Counted from the stretch's first letter, positions 1 through 9,057 are shown. The stretch: 64,000 nt of DNA from a bacterium (GCA_030615605.1 JAUWYY010000003.1:124001-188000), one strand, 5' to 3'. Numbers and translations: made by a program. Notes: generated by a model not told the origin, from the letters alone.

Positions 1-276
1 CTGGATCAATTGGTCGAGGCCAACCCCCTGGCGGTGCTCGCAGTTGCCGGTCTGGTGGGCATAATCCCGGAATCGGGCCCCCACCTGTTTTTCGTGACCA
101 TGTATGCCCGGGGCACGATTCCCTTCAGCATACTGCTAACCAACTCGGTGGTCCAAGACGGCCACGGCATGTTGCCGCTGCTGGCTCACTCGCGCCGCGA
201 TTTCATCGTCGTTAAGACCGTCAATCTCGTCGTTGGCTTGCTTGTTGGTCTTGCGGTGCTCGCCACCGGATGGTAA
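1..276 (+). CDS. C-terminal end of a putative multi-TM heavy-metal/manganese permease (partial)
   Basis: The reading frame is open from the first base, so this is the 3' end of a longer gene: 91 codons and a TAA. The remaining part has a hydrophobic segment near residues 10-25, a conserved-looking stretch (IPESGPH, then NSVVQDGHGMLPLLAHSRRDF) and a last transmembrane helix ending in GW. That pattern fits the C-terminus of the ten-TM putative metal exporter/permease family (ArsP_2-like, often annotated as putative manganese transporter). The substrate cannot be judged from the fragment. The bases from 277 to the next gene hold no clear gene. Confidence 0.6.
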   Translation: MDQLVEANPLAVLAVAGLVGIIPESGPHLFFVTMYARGTIPFSILLTNSVVQDGHGMLPLLAHSRRDFIVVKTVNLVVGLLVGLAVLATGW

Positions 277-518
277 GCTGTGCTGGCGGTGCTGCTGGCC
301 TGCAGTAGCTACCTTGTTGTTCTCGGCTACCAGACTGTGACTTCAAACCGACTGAGCCAAACGCCTGCCGGCTAAGCGAGTCGCAGCCAGGCTACCACCA
401 GGAGGATGTATGATGAAGGGTTTTCGCTGCGGACCAGGGCTAATTGTAGCCAGTAAGCAGCCGAGGGCAGGAATACAAGCGACCAAGGAAGAAACAGGTA
501 CATACTCCAGGAAAGAGG

Positions 519-2261
519 GTGAAAAGCGTGCTGGATTGCCAAGAGATTCTCAAGACGCTTCTGGTTGGAGCGATTCTGCTCACGACTTTGCTGGCCACCG
601 AGGCAGGCGTACCCGAGGACTTACCTGAGGCGGAGAAGGGCATTGCCAACACTGTTGATCCGTGGGGGCTGCCGTTCAGCGACCAGCTTACGCGCTTTCG
701 GGGCCGATTTGAAGAAGCGCCCGCCGCCAACTTCTGCGTGGGAATAACCCACGACCTGGTCAAGGTCTGGCCCAATAAGTACTGGTTCCGAGGCGATAGC
801 TTCACGGCGGAGGCGGGCCGGATACACCAGGCCGAGACTGTCCGGGCCGCGGCGGGTACGACTGCCGCTTTCCAGGTGGCGATCCTGCCCAAGACGGGTG
901 CCGCCGCATCAACTTACCATGTGGACGTAAGTCTGGGTGACAGAAGTGGCCTGGCCTCCGCCGGACTATTCCGCGAGGTCTTCGTGAAAACGGTTGAGCC
1001 GATGTATCCCCGCTACAACGTGGAACGGTGGCCCGATCCCCTGGTGCCCGAGTCATCGGTAACCCTTGAAGAAGGACTGGAGCTCGGCGTCTTCTGGGTG
1101 GACGTGCACCTGCCCGCGGACATGTTGAGGGGGACGATCCTGTGCCAGGTCAAGGTCACCGACGGCAGCCAGCAGTGCAGAATCAACGTGCCGATTCGGG
1201 TCGTCGGCGGGTTTGAACTGGCGCCTAACGACTATCCCTTCATCGGCTGGTTCCAGCCCAGTTGGGGTGGCGGGGAGCTGAGCTACGAACAATATCGGGA
1301 TATGTGCGGGATGGTGCTAGACCATCACATGTATCCGATGGACGCGCTGCGCCACTATTGGGATGCCGATGACCCCAGCAAGTTTGACCAACTGCACCAG
1401 TACCTGGCCGAGCGGGGGATGAAGCTGTTTGACATCGGCTGGCAGGGCGACGAGGAGATGCCGGCGCTATATCAGCACGTCAAAGCGCAGGGCTGGCTGG
1501 ATCAGGCCGTCATCTACAGTAATGCTGACGAGCCTGATGACAAGACCTTTGCCAGCAGCAACATACCGTTCCGCCAGATGATTCACGAAAAATACCCAGG
1601 GCTGCGTGTCTATCTGGCTTCCGAGTGGCACGAGAATATGGACCAGGGCTGCGACATCTGCATGACAGACGTCTCCTCGCATCGCTATGACCCGGAACAA
1701 CACCGCGATATCAAAGAGCCTGAACTGTGGCACTATTACTGTCATCTGCCGGTGCGCTGGCAGATGCGCGACCCGCTGGTGATGGCGCCCAATATGCAGA
1801 TTGACAACCCGGCTCTCGAACACCGGCTGGCCCTGATTATGTCCTACCATTACGGCGCTAAGGGCGTCTTCACCTGGACGGGCTTCTCTGCGGGAGGTCT
1901 GAACGAGGACTTCTGGGAGACGCTCCAGCTCCCTGATCAGCCCAGCGGGTTCCCCTACGCCGGCATTCACAATGGTAATAACTTCCGGGTCTATCCTCCG
2001 CGCGAGGAGGGTGGTGCAGTGCTACCCTCGCTGCGCCTAAAAGTCACTCGCGCGGCGCTGGAGGATATCGCGCTGCTGCGGGCGGCTCAGCGGATGATTG
2101 ATGAGGGGCGCATTGACGGCGAGGCAGCCCAGCGACTTGAAGAGCTTATCAACCCGGTGCCGGAACTGTTCAGGGACTTCCACTACTGGGATCGTACGCC
2201 GCAGGCGCTGCTGGCCTGGCACGAGCAGATTCTGCGCACAGTCGCTGGCGCTCTGGAGTAG
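519..2261 (+). CDS. Secreted DUF4091 domain protein (glycoside-hydrolase-like)
   Basis: 580 residues. The N-terminus has a hydrophobic stretch (about residues 11-27, KTLLVGAILLTTLLA) typical of a signal peptide, so the protein is probably exported. The central and C-terminal parts look like a TIM-barrel glycosidase of the DUF4091 type: GWFQPSWGG near 240, an acidic NADEPDD segment near 335 where the family has candidate catalytic acids, and FTWTGFSAGG near 445. Substrate is unknown. The start is a GTG just after AGGAAAGAGG; an in-frame GTG nine bases later (528) has equally good or better spacing. It is followed on the same strand by a SagB-like oxidoreductase and a CBM9-like protein, a possible export or degradation cluster. 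Confidence 0.75.
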   Translation: MKSVLDCQEILKTLLVGAILLTTLLATEAGVPEDLPEAEKGIANTVDPWGLPFSDQLTRFRGRFEEAPAANFCVGITHDLVKVWPNKYWFRGDSFTAEAGRIHQAETVRAAAGTTAAFQVAILPKTGAAASTYHVDVSLGDRSGLASAGLFREVFVKTVEPMYPRYNVERWPDPLVPESSVTLEEGLELGVFWVDVHLPADMLRGTILCQVKVTDGSQQCRINVPIRVVGGFELAPNDYPFIGWFQPSWGGGELSYEQYRDMCGMVLDHHMYPMDALRHYWDADDPSKFDQLHQYLAERGMKLFDIGWQGDEEMPALYQHVKAQGWLDQAVIYSNADEPDDKTFASSNIPFRQMIHEKYPGLRVYLASEWHENMDQGCDICMTDVSSHRYDPEQHRDIKEPELWHYYCHLPVRWQMRDPLVMAPNMQIDNPALEHRLALIMSYHYGAKGVFTWTGFSAGGLNEDFWETLQLPDQPSGFPYAGIHNGNNFRVYPPREEGGAVLPSLRLKVTRAALEDIALLRAAQRMIDEGRIDGEAAQRLEELINPVPELFRDFHYWDRTPQALLAWHEQILRTVAGALE

Positions 2262-2302
2262 CCGTGATAGAGTCGGAAAACTATAGCTGGAGGTGGTAGG
2301 TC

Positions 2303-2983
2303 GTGCACAGCGTCATTGTTGCTGTCGTTATCGTTGTGCTCATAGCGGGGCTGGTGGCAATGCACTGCCTCGGAGACGTCAGTTCCGGCGGTCAGGAAGG
2401 TGCAGTAACGCAATTGCCGCAGCCGCAGACAACCGGGACCGCAAGTATTGAGCAGGTCCTCGCCCGGCGCCGCTCCATCCGGTCATTCACCGACCAGGCG
2501 CTTAGCCAAAGTGAGATTGGGCAACTACTGTGGGCAGCGCAGGGCATAACTGCCCCCGAGTTCGGGTTCCGCGCCGCCCCCTCGGCCGGCGCACTTTATC
2601 CGCTGGAGCTGTATGTGGTTACGCCAGAGGGCGTGTATCACTACCAGCCACAGGGACATCAGGTGCGGTTGCATCGGACCGGCGACCAGCGGCCGGCTTT
2701 GGCTGCGGCCTGTCTGGGCCAGGGGTGCGTGCGGCAGGCAGCGGCCGCTTTCGTCATCACCGCGGTCTTCTCCCGCACCCGCGCCAAGTATGGGGCGAGG
2801 GCGGACCAGTACGTGCACAACGAAGTCGGCGCAGCCGGTGAGAACCTCTGCCTGCAGGCGGTGGGGCTGGAGCTGGGTTCGGTGATGGTGGGGGCCTTCA
2901 GCGACAGCCAAATCAGCCAAGTGCTGAGGTTGCCGGCCGACCATGCCCCCCTGCTGGTAATTCCAGTGGGTCATCCCTCTTAG
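2303..2983 (+). CDS. SagB/ThcOx-family nitroreductase-like oxidoreductase with N-terminal membrane anchor
   Basis: 226 residues beginning with a GTG preceded by GGAGGTGG. Residues 3-22 are hydrophobic (a signal anchor or signal peptide). The rest is one FMN-binding nitroreductase-type domain. Diagnostic pieces are RRSIRSFTDQAL near residue 55, LLWAAQGIT, the APSAGALYPLELY stretch near 96 that is typical of SagB/ThcOx members, and the C-terminal VGHPS. Known family members oxidise azolines in peptide natural products, but many lone, anchored copies exist with unknown substrate. No YcaO or precursor peptide lies nearby, so a natural-product role is not supported here. It sits 41 bp after the DUF4091 gene. 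Confidence 0.75.
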   Translation: MHSVIVAVVIVVLIAGLVAMHCLGDVSSGGQEGAVTQLPQPQTTGTASIEQVLARRRSIRSFTDQALSQSEIGQLLWAAQGITAPEFGFRAAPSAGALYPLELYVVTPEGVYHYQPQGHQVRLHRTGDQRPALAAACLGQGCVRQAAAAFVITAVFSRTRAKYGARADQYVHNEVGAAGENLCLQAVGLELGSVMVGAFSDSQISQVLRLPADHAPLLVIPVGHPS

Positions 2984-3049
2984 GAGGTAGGAAGCAAGCC
3001 GAGGGCGAATAAGCTACTAGTGTGCATAGTCACCGGGGAGGGTATAGTG

Positions 3050-4306
3050 ATGAGTATCAACAAAGCCGTGATGATTGCTGCCTTACTGGCCGTAGTTTGC
3101 ATTTGTGCTCAGGCCGCCGAATTCTATACGCCGCCCGTCATCTCCATTCCCCTGCTCGACCAGGCCCCAGAGGTTGATGGTATCGTCGGCCGGCAGGAGT
3201 GGGGCCAGGCAGCCGTGCTCAGTGAGTTTGTCGCTCTGGGCGGGGAGAGCCGTGTTCAACTGCCCACGACTGTCTACCTGGGCTACACCGAGCAGGCCCT
3301 GTATGTGGGGGCCAGGCTTTTCGATCCCAACCCGCAGCAGCTTCGCCGTGAAGTAACCCAGCGGGACGGGGAGGTGTGGCGCGATGACTGCCTGGAGCTA
3401 TTTGTGGACACCGCTGGCCAACGCCAGGACTATGCTCACATGGCAGTCAACGCCCTGGGCACCAAATACGACTCCTACGACCGCGTCGTGACCGAGGACT
3501 TTCAATGGGCGGCAGCGGCAACAATCCACGATGACGGCTGGAGCGTCGAGATACAGTTGCCGTTTGCCAATCAGGTTGCGCCGCAGCCAGGCGATGAGTG
3601 GATTATGGAGGTGGGCCGCAATGCAGCGCGGGCCGATGTGCTCAGCAGTTGGGGATATCATAATAAGAGCTTCCACGAACCGCAGAACTTTGGAACGTTG
3701 ATATTTGGTGGCCGCCCGTGCCGGGTGACAATAGACGACCTCGGGGCGATGTGGCTGGGTCAAAACAATGCCTTCATCTCGGTTCGGCCACTGTACGAAC
3801 TGGCGACGGCAGAGGAATCTGAATTACCACAGACCATAAAGCTTAACGTTCGAGTCATGGGCCGCGACAAACGGGGCCACTCCTTTGACTCAGTGAAGCA
3901 GACGCTGGCCGCGGGGACCCAGCAGGCATCTGTCCCCTATTCCATAAGGCAGGACGGCTTTAGCACCGTTACCTTCTCGCTGACTGACCACGAGGGGATC
4001 GTGCGCTGGCGATCGGGTCCGTATCCAGTAGAAGTTCCCCCCGTATCCGCCGCCCTGGCCGAGACGGAACAGAAGCTGGGTGATGCCCTGGTTAAGTGGG
4101 CGAAGATGGCTGAGGGCAGCAAGAAGCAGCACGCTCAAGCGATGCTGGAAGAGATGCTAATGGCCTGGCGCTCGCTCAATGACCGCTACCAGAAGCGCGA
4201 GCAGATGAACCGCGCCGAACTGGAAGACCTGCTGCTGAAGGTCCAACTGATTACCAGGCAGACCGAAGTGCTAACGACCGAAATCTCCAACCCAGGGGCT
4301 ACTTAA
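3050..4306 (+). CDS. Secreted protein with CBM9-like carbohydrate-binding domain
   Basis: 418 residues from an ATG at 3050, chosen over a GTG 30 bases upstream because GGGGAGGG sits 7-8 bases before it and because the signal peptide (residues 6-22, ending CAQAAEF) then starts at the N-terminus. Residues about 35-220 match the pattern of family 9 carbohydrate-binding/DOMON-like domains: DGIVGRQEW, a central WRDDCLELFVDT, and a late WIMEVGRNA with SFHEPQNFGTLIFG. The C-terminal 100 residues are rich in Glu, Lys and Leu and look helical. Probably binds glycans outside the cell. Its last 8 bases overlap the end of the convergent MTA phosphorylase gene. Confidence 0.7.
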   Translation: MSINKAVMIAALLAVVCICAQAAEFYTPPVISIPLLDQAPEVDGIVGRQEWGQAAVLSEFVALGGESRVQLPTTVYLGYTEQALYVGARLFDPNPQQLRREVTQRDGEVWRDDCLELFVDTAGQRQDYAHMAVNALGTKYDSYDRVVTEDFQWAAAATIHDDGWSVEIQLPFANQVAPQPGDEWIMEVGRNAARADVLSSWGYHNKSFHEPQNFGTLIFGGRPCRVTIDDLGAMWLGQNNAFISVRPLYELATAEESELPQTIKLNVRVMGRDKRGHSFDSVKQTLAAGTQQASVPYSIRQDGFSTVTFSLTDHEGIVRWRSGPYPVEVPPVSAALAETEQKLGDALVKWAKMAEGSKKQHAQAMLEEMLMAWRSLNDRYQKREQMNRAELEDLLLKVQLITRQTEVLTTEISNPGAT

Positions 4307-5060
4307 AGGGACACAGGCAATCTGCGTCGGGGTCCAACCGGGCTATGGTCCCAGTCAGCAGCGCAAGTAGCCTGGAGCGAAGCTGGTCCATCAGCTCGTG
4401 GACCTCGTCGGCCGATAGTGTCTGGCCAGTGATACCGGCGGCGTAATTGGTCACTACGCCCACGCTGGCGTAGCACATCTGGGCTTCGCGGGCCAGCACC
4501 ACTTCAGGTACTCCGGTCATTCCCACAACATCACCGCCCAGTTGGGCGAACATCTGAATCTCCGCCGGTGTCTCAAACCGCGGCCCCTCGGTGCAGACGT
4601 AAACCACATCCTGGTGGACGACCAGGCCTGCTTCCCAGGCCTGCTCGGCGATAAGTCGGCGCAGGTAGCTGCAATAGGGGTCCGTGACGTCAATGTGGGG
4701 TATCTCTTCGTCGCTGCCTTCGGCCAGAGTAAGCGGGCGCTGCCGGGTAAAATCCAGGAACTGGTCGGGCACGACCAGATGGCCCGGCTCGATGTCCTCG
4801 CGGATGCCACCTACGGCGTTAGTGGCGAGGATGTGAGTGCAGCCGAGGCTTTGCAGGGCGGCGATATTGGCCTGGTAGGCAATCTGATGGGGAGCCAGCC
4901 GGCCCGCCGCTCCGTGACGGGGCAGAAACACGACTTCTTTATCAGCAAAGCTTCCGCTAAGAACCGTAACCGCGCCGAAAGCCGTGGTCACTTCTTCTCG
5001 GTGCAGATCAAACTCGGGTAGCTGCGAGAATCCCGTGCCGCCAATAATGCCGATGGGCAT
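4299..5060 (-). CDS. S-methyl-5'-thioadenosine (or thioinosine) phosphorylase
   Basis: 253 residues. A purine nucleoside phosphorylase of the MTAP family: GIIGGTGF at the N-terminus (phosphate-binding glycine loop), LPRHGAAG and the ATNAVGGI segment in the middle, CTEGPRFETPAE and DVVGMTGVPEVVLARE toward the C-terminus. It cleaves methylthioadenosine or a related nucleoside in polyamine/methionine salvage. Whether adenosine or inosine is preferred cannot be settled here. The ATG at 5060 is preferred to a GTG at 5072 because GGAGGTGAG spans that GTG and is correctly spaced for the ATG. It lies 82 bp downstream of obg on the same strand and may be part of the ribosomal-protein transcript. Confidence 0.85.
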   Translation of the reverse strand: MPIGIIGGTGFSQLPEFDLHREEVTTAFGAVTVLSGSFADKEVVFLPRHGAAGRLAPHQIAYQANIAALQSLGCTHILATNAVGGIREDIEPGHLVVPDQFLDFTRQRPLTLAEGSDEEIPHIDVTDPYCSYLRRLIAEQAWEAGLVVHQDVVYVCTEGPRFETPAEIQMFAQLGGDVVGMTGVPEVVLAREAQMCYASVGVVTNYAAGITGQTLSADEVHELMDQLRSRLLALLTGTIARLDPDADCLCPFK

Positions 5061-5142
5061 TGTAAGCCTCACCTCCGGGCGTCCGGCATACGGTAGTTCG
5101 TCTTCGCTGGCAGGTTTCCCTTCAGCACACTATGCTGCCGTA

Positions 5143-6420
5143 TCATGGTTGGTATTCCAGCTCGACATCACCAATGAAGACGGTATCGCCGACTTGCGCA
5201 TCAGCCCGACCGAGGGCGCCAATGACACCCAGCTCCTGCAGTTGTCCGTGCATACGCAGCAGGGCATCCTCGTTGTTCAGATCCGTACGCTGGACCAGTC
5301 GCTCAACCTCACTGCCCCGCACTAGAAAGACATCCTCGTCGGCCCGGAATATCTGCAGCGGGCGCTCCTCAGCTTGCGGCATCTGGTGAGTCTCGGGCTC
5401 GCGCTGATCCGTCTGGCGCGGTCCTAGTTCCTCCACCTTCTCGGCCAATGTTTGCACAAGCTGTCTCAATCCTGCTCCGGTGACGGCTGAGATAGCATAT
5501 ACCGGTATCTGCTGCTTGGCAAAATACTCCTCGCATACCGGTAGGAAAACCTCACTGTCCGGCAGATCAATCTTGTTCAGCGCGACCAGTTGCGGCAAGG
5601 CGGCAATCTGCTCGTCGTAGGCAGCCAGCTCGCCATTCAAGTTCTCATAATCTTCCAGGGGATCGCGCTGGTCAACCGCCGCTACGTCCAGCATGTGCAG
5701 CAGCAGCCGGGTGCGGCGAATGTGCCGGAGGAACTGGTCACCCAGGCCCTTGCCGGCGTGGGCGCCCTCGATCAGCCCGGGCATATCTGCAATAACGAAC
5801 TGGCGTTCGTCGCTCACCCGCACCACACCCAACTGCGGCTGGAGGGTGGTAAAGGGATAGCTGGCGATCTTGGGTTGGGCCGCCGACAGATGAGAGATGA
5901 GCGTAGACTTGCCCGCATTGGGGAAACCAATTACGCCGACATCGGCGATGATGCGCAGCTCCAGGCGCAAGCGGCAACTCCCGCCGGCCAGGCCCTGCTC
6001 AGCGAAGCGGGGAGTCTGGTGGGTGGCGGTAGCAAAGGCGGTATTGCCCCGACCTCCTTCGCCTCCACGTGCAGCGATCAGCCGATCTCCGGGGACGACC
6101 AAATCAGCAGCCTGCTGACCGCTGGCCTGCTCGTAGACCATGGTACCTGGCGGCACTCGAACAATGCAGTCGGCGCCGTTTTTGCCATCGCGGTGCCTGC
6201 CGGCACCGTTCACGCCCGACTCGGCGGAAAATACTGACTCATACTCGAAGTCCAGTAGCGTGTGCAGGTCCGGGGCAGCCACCAGAATTACATCCCCCCC
6301 CTCGCCACCGTTGCCACCGTCGGGGCCGCCACGGGGGACGAACTTCTCCCGCCGGAAGTGCACCGCGCCGTCGCCGCCGTCGCCGGCCCGTACCTCAATT
6401 TCTGCCTCGTCCACGAACAT
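5143..6420 (-). CDS. obg: Obg-family GTPase (ribosome assembly)
   Basis: 425 residues with all three Obg parts. Residues 1-155 form the glycine-rich Obg fold (FVDEAEIEVRAGDGGDG, GGEGGRGNTAFAT). The central G domain has GFPNAGKST (G1), DMPGLIEGAH (G3), NKIDL (G4) and YAISAVTG (G5). The C-terminal OCT domain begins near residue 345. Obg binds the large ribosomal subunit and acts late in its assembly. It follows rplU and rpmA in the usual order, separated from rpmA by a strong terminator-like hairpin that could lower its expression relative to the ribosomal proteins. Length is normal for the family. Confidence 0.97.
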   Translation of the reverse strand: MFVDEAEIEVRAGDGGDGAVHFRREKFVPRGGPDGGNGGEGGDVILVAAPDLHTLLDFEYESVFSAESGVNGAGRHRDGKNGADCIVRVPPGTMVYEQASGQQAADLVVPGDRLIAARGGEGGRGNTAFATATHQTPRFAEQGLAGGSCRLRLELRIIADVGVIGFPNAGKSTLISHLSAAQPKIASYPFTTLQPQLGVVRVSDERQFVIADMPGLIEGAHAGKGLGDQFLRHIRRTRLLLHMLDVAAVDQRDPLEDYENLNGELAAYDEQIAALPQLVALNKIDLPDSEVFLPVCEEYFAKQQIPVYAISAVTGAGLRQLVQTLAEKVEELGPRQTDQREPETHQMPQAEERPLQIFRADEDVFLVRGSEVERLVQRTDLNNEDALLRMHGQLQELGVIGALGRADAQVGDTVFIGDVELEYQP

Positions 6421-6462
6421 CGCCGGCCCCCACTCGACAGGTTACAATCAAGTCCATAAACA

Positions 6463-6494
6463 AAATTGCCGGCACGCCCCGGTGCCGGCAATTT
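6463..6494 (-). terminator. Intrinsic terminator/attenuator between rpmA and obg
   Basis: Read on the minus strand, a perfect 13-bp stem (AAATTGCCGGCAC and its complement) closes a 6-base loop and is followed directly by TTTTGTTTA. This is a standard rho-independent terminator shape. It lies 27 bp past the rpmA stop and 43 bp before the obg start, so it probably ends most rplU-rpmA transcripts and lets some reach obg. Confidence 0.85.
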
Positions 6495-6520
6495 GTCACT
6501 TTCAGGCCATACGTATAGTA

Positions 6521-6787
6521 CTATGCCTCGACGGCTTCAGGGACGACGCTCACGTAGGTGCGTCCGCCCCCGCGCTTCTCGAACTGAACCTGGCCGGAGG
6601 CTTTGGCAAACAGGGTATCATCGCCGCCGCGCCCTACGTTTATTCCGGGATGGAACTTGGTACCGCGCTGGCGGATCAGAATGCTGCCCGCCTTGACGGC
6701 TTGCCCGCCATAGCGCTTGACACCGAGCCGCTTGCCTTCGCTGTCGCGACCATTTCGCGAACTGCCCATTCCTTTTTTATGTGCCAT
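6521..6787 (-). CDS. rpmA: Large-subunit ribosomal protein bL27
   Basis: 88 residues, start [16 protein letters not shown], the unmistakable bL27 N-terminus near the peptidyl-transferase centre, followed by [20 protein letters not shown] and a [15 protein letters not shown] segment. The ATG at 6787 is chosen because the family begins MAHKKG and a GAGGTGATTG ribosome-binding site precedes it; there is no sign of the N-terminal extension that Firmicutes and some others cleave off. Co-transcribed with rplU 34 bp upstream. Confidence 0.97.
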   Translation of the reverse strand: MAHKKGMGSSRNGRDSEGKRLGVKRYGGQAVKAGSILIRQRGTKFHPGINVGRGGDDTLFAKASGQVQFEKRGGGRTYVSVVPEAVEA

Positions 6788-6821
6788 GACCAATCACCTC
6801 AAAGCTATCAAGCGCAATCTC

Positions 6822-7133
6822 CTACGCTTTGATCTCATCAATACGTACTGCCGTAAACGACTGCCGATGACCGTACTGGCGCTTGTAATTCCTTTTCGGC
6901 TTATACTTAAAGACGCGAATCTTCCGTCCTCGCCCCTGCTGGACGACCGTGCCGGTCACCTGAGCGCCCGCCACGTGGGGAGTACCCACCTGGACCTCGC
7001 CATTGCTGTGCACCATCAGCACTTCGTCGAAGCTGACCTGTTCGCCAACTTCAGCGTCCAGTTTTTGCAGTATGACTACTTCCTGCGGCACAGCCTTGTG
7101 CTGGTGGCCGCCATTTTGGAATATCGCGTACAT
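6822..7133 (-). CDS. rplU: Large-subunit ribosomal protein bL21
   Basis: 103 residues starting MYAIFQNGGHQHKAVPQ, followed by KLDAEVGEQVSFDEVL and ending with the KRNYKRQYGHRQSFTAVRI block that is typical of bL21. The start is set at the second of two adjacent ATGs because the family begins MYA and AGGGGAAG is seven bases upstream. The usual GGKQY of the first strand reads GGHQH here, a mild divergence. First gene of rplU-rpmA-obg, with a good promoter about 70 bp upstream. Confidence 0.96.
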   Translation of the reverse strand: MYAIFQNGGHQHKAVPQEVVILQKLDAEVGEQVSFDEVLMVHSNGEVQVGTPHVAGAQVTGTVVQQGRGRKIRVFKYKPKRNYKRQYGHRQSFTAVRIDEIKA

Positions 7134-7173
7134 CATCGCTTCCCCTATCATCAAGCCAATAAAGACACAACTA

Positions 7174-7194
7174 CAGCCGGGCACCTCCCGACTG
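7174..7194 (-). promoter_or_regulatory. Hairpin in the rplU 5' leader
   Basis: On the minus strand CAGTCGGG and CCCGGCTG pair (8 bp with one G-U) around the loop AGGTG. It starts within a few bases of the predicted transcription start of rplU. Ribosomal-protein operons often have leader structures for autoregulation, but this one was not matched to a known leader class. Confidence 0.35.
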
Positions 7195-7201
7195 CACATA
7201 T

Positions 7202-7230
7202 AGTATAGGCAATATCACGGTTGAAGTCAA
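7202..7230 (-). promoter_or_regulatory. Sigma70-type promoter for rplU-rpmA-obg
   Basis: On the minus strand TTGACT (7230-7225), a 17-base spacer and TATACT (7207-7202). Five of six bases match consensus at each box. The predicted start of transcription gives a leader of about 60 bases before rplU. Confidence 0.85.
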
Positions 7231-7279
7231 GTGGCTAGCGCGGCGAACTGCTATCATCCGTGGTGCCGGGCTGCTACGC

Positions 7280-7308
7280 TTTACAGCAATATCCGCCCAG
7301 GGTATGAT
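7280..7308 (+). promoter_or_regulatory. Sigma70-type promoter for the phosphodiesterase-hflX genes
   Basis: TTTACA (7280-7285), a 17-base spacer and TATGAT (7303-7308). The promoter lies inside the upstream extension of the next reading frame, which supports placing the true start of that gene at 7363 rather than further upstream. Confidence 0.75.
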
Positions 7309-7362
7309 TATTGTAGCAATAACAATCACTTCTGCCCATTACCTCGGCTGCACAGGGGCGTT

Positions 7363-9033
7363 ATGCCGCGGATACTGCTAGTTGGCATTGACGGATTGAG
7401 CCTGGAGCTTGTTCGCCAGTGGGCTGACGACGGCTACCTGCCCCATCTGCAGGAAATGCTGGCGGCGGGCAGTAGCGGGCCGCTGCGCTCCACTCCAAAA
7501 TTCTCCAGCCCCCAGGCCTGGCCAAGCCTGATAACCGGCGTCAATCCCGGCAAACACGGCATATTCAGCTTCCTGCAGCCGGTGCCGGAGACCTATCAAG
7601 TACGGCGGATAACCTCAGCCGATATCCAGGTGCCCACAATATTTTCCCTGCTGAGCGCCACAGGCGGACAACTAGCCTGTCTGAATATTCCGTGCACTTA
7701 CCCGATGGAAGAACTGAACGGCGTGGGAGTGGCCGGCTGGCTGTGCCCGTCACTGCGGCACAATGGTGCGACGTGGCCGCCGGAGCTAGCCACCGAGCTG
7801 CGCCAGCGCTTTGGCAGGTATCCGTTTCACGCCGAGGTCAAGCACCACGCCCTGCAGGGCCGCTACGAGCGGGCCGTCAATGTGGCTTTGGCTCAGCTAC
7901 ACAAGAAGTCAGAGATCGGGAAGTACCTGTACCAGCGGCAGAGCTGGGACCTGTTCGCTATTGCTTTCGTGGAGACCGACGCCATCCAGCACTACTTCTG
8001 GCATTTGTGTGATCCCAGCCATCCAGAATACAATTCGGACCAGGTAGAGCAGTGGGGCAACCCGGTTCTGCGCATATATCAGGCTATTGATGAGACCATC
8101 GGCCAGTGGCGAGAGCTGGCCAGTGACGATACTGTCATCATTATCGCCTCCGATCACGGCGCGACCCTCTATAATCGCGGGCGCACCTATATGCCGAATC
8201 TGCTGCGGGCGGCCGGGCTGACTGTGGATAAGCCGCCCAAACGAGGGACTGCGGCCGCTGCGCTGGGCCGGAAGCTGGGTGAACGGCTGCATCAACTGCT
8301 GCCCAAGGCCGTCAAGATGCGGCTTTTCAATAACCCGCTGGGGCGAAGAGCGGTAGAATCGTTCTTTTCGCGGCGCTTAACTGAGAATATCAACTGGGAG
8401 CAAACTCAAGCTTACTCTTACTACTGGGAGACCGCCCCGTGGGTTAATCTGAGCGGTCGCCAGCCGCAGGGAATAGTGGCCCCCGGTGACCAATACGAGC
8501 AAACTCGGCAACAATTGATCGAGTTAATATCCTCGGCCCAAGACGCTGCCACCGGTCAGCCGGCGGCCAGTCGCGTTTTCCGACGTGAGGAGCTCTACTC
8601 GGGCCCACACCTGGATGCCATACCCGACATAGGAGTCTGGTGGAACCAGAAGATCACCTTAGATGGACCTTTGATTGCCGACTTCGAGGGACGCCGCCTG
8701 GAGGTAGAGCCAGCTATCCCGGTACCCGGTATTACCGGCGGGCATACGCCCGACGGAACCGTAATTGTGTATGGGCCGGGAGTACGTGGCGGCGCGAAAA
8801 TTGAGCAGGCCCGCATTGAAGATATTGCTCCGACTCTGCTCAGGTTGCTGGGCCAGCCAGTGCCTGGCTACATGGACGGGGCGGTGCTAAATGAATGCTT
8901 CACTGAACCGCTGCCAGTCAATACTGATGCTGTGCCCGGAATCTCCGGTGACGAGCGCCGACAAGGTCCAGCCTATTCCCTTGACGAAGAGGATATAATC
9001 AGAGACCGACTACGCAACTTGGGGTATCTGTAA
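7363..9033 (+). CDS. Alkaline-phosphatase-superfamily protein (type I phosphodiesterase/nucleotide pyrophosphatase-like)
   Basis: 556 residues. The N-terminus has the metal-binding ILLVGIDGLSLELV and the PSLITGVNPGKHGIF segment, where this superfamily carries its metal ligands and nucleophile region. Further on, FAIAFVETDAIQHYFWH and IIIASDHGAT provide the second set of Asp/His ligands, and GGHTPDGTVIVYGPGV near the C-terminus provides the last His. No signal peptide or membrane anchor is seen, so it is probably cytoplasmic. The substrate is not evident. The frame stays open upstream, but a promoter lies inside that extension and AGGGG precedes the ATG at 7363. hflX starts 24 bp after its stop, suggesting co-transcription. 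Confidence 0.8.
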   Translation: MPRILLVGIDGLSLELVRQWADDGYLPHLQEMLAAGSSGPLRSTPKFSSPQAWPSLITGVNPGKHGIFSFLQPVPETYQVRRITSADIQVPTIFSLLSATGGQLACLNIPCTYPMEELNGVGVAGWLCPSLRHNGATWPPELATELRQRFGRYPFHAEVKHHALQGRYERAVNVALAQLHKKSEIGKYLYQRQSWDLFAIAFVETDAIQHYFWHLCDPSHPEYNSDQVEQWGNPVLRIYQAIDETIGQWRELASDDTVIIIASDHGATLYNRGRTYMPNLLRAAGLTVDKPPKRGTAAAALGRKLGERLHQLLPKAVKMRLFNNPLGRRAVESFFSRRLTENINWEQTQAYSYYWETAPWVNLSGRQPQGIVAPGDQYEQTRQQLIELISSAQDAATGQPAASRVFRREELYSGPHLDAIPDIGVWWNQKITLDGPLIADFEGRRLEVEPAIPVPGITGGHTPDGTVIVYGPGVRGGAKIEQARIEDIAPTLLRLLGQPVPGYMDGAVLNECFTEPLPVNTDAVPGISGDERRQGPAYSLDEEDIIRDRLRNLGYL

Positions 9034-9057
9034 CAGGCAGTGAGGAGGACGGCAGAA

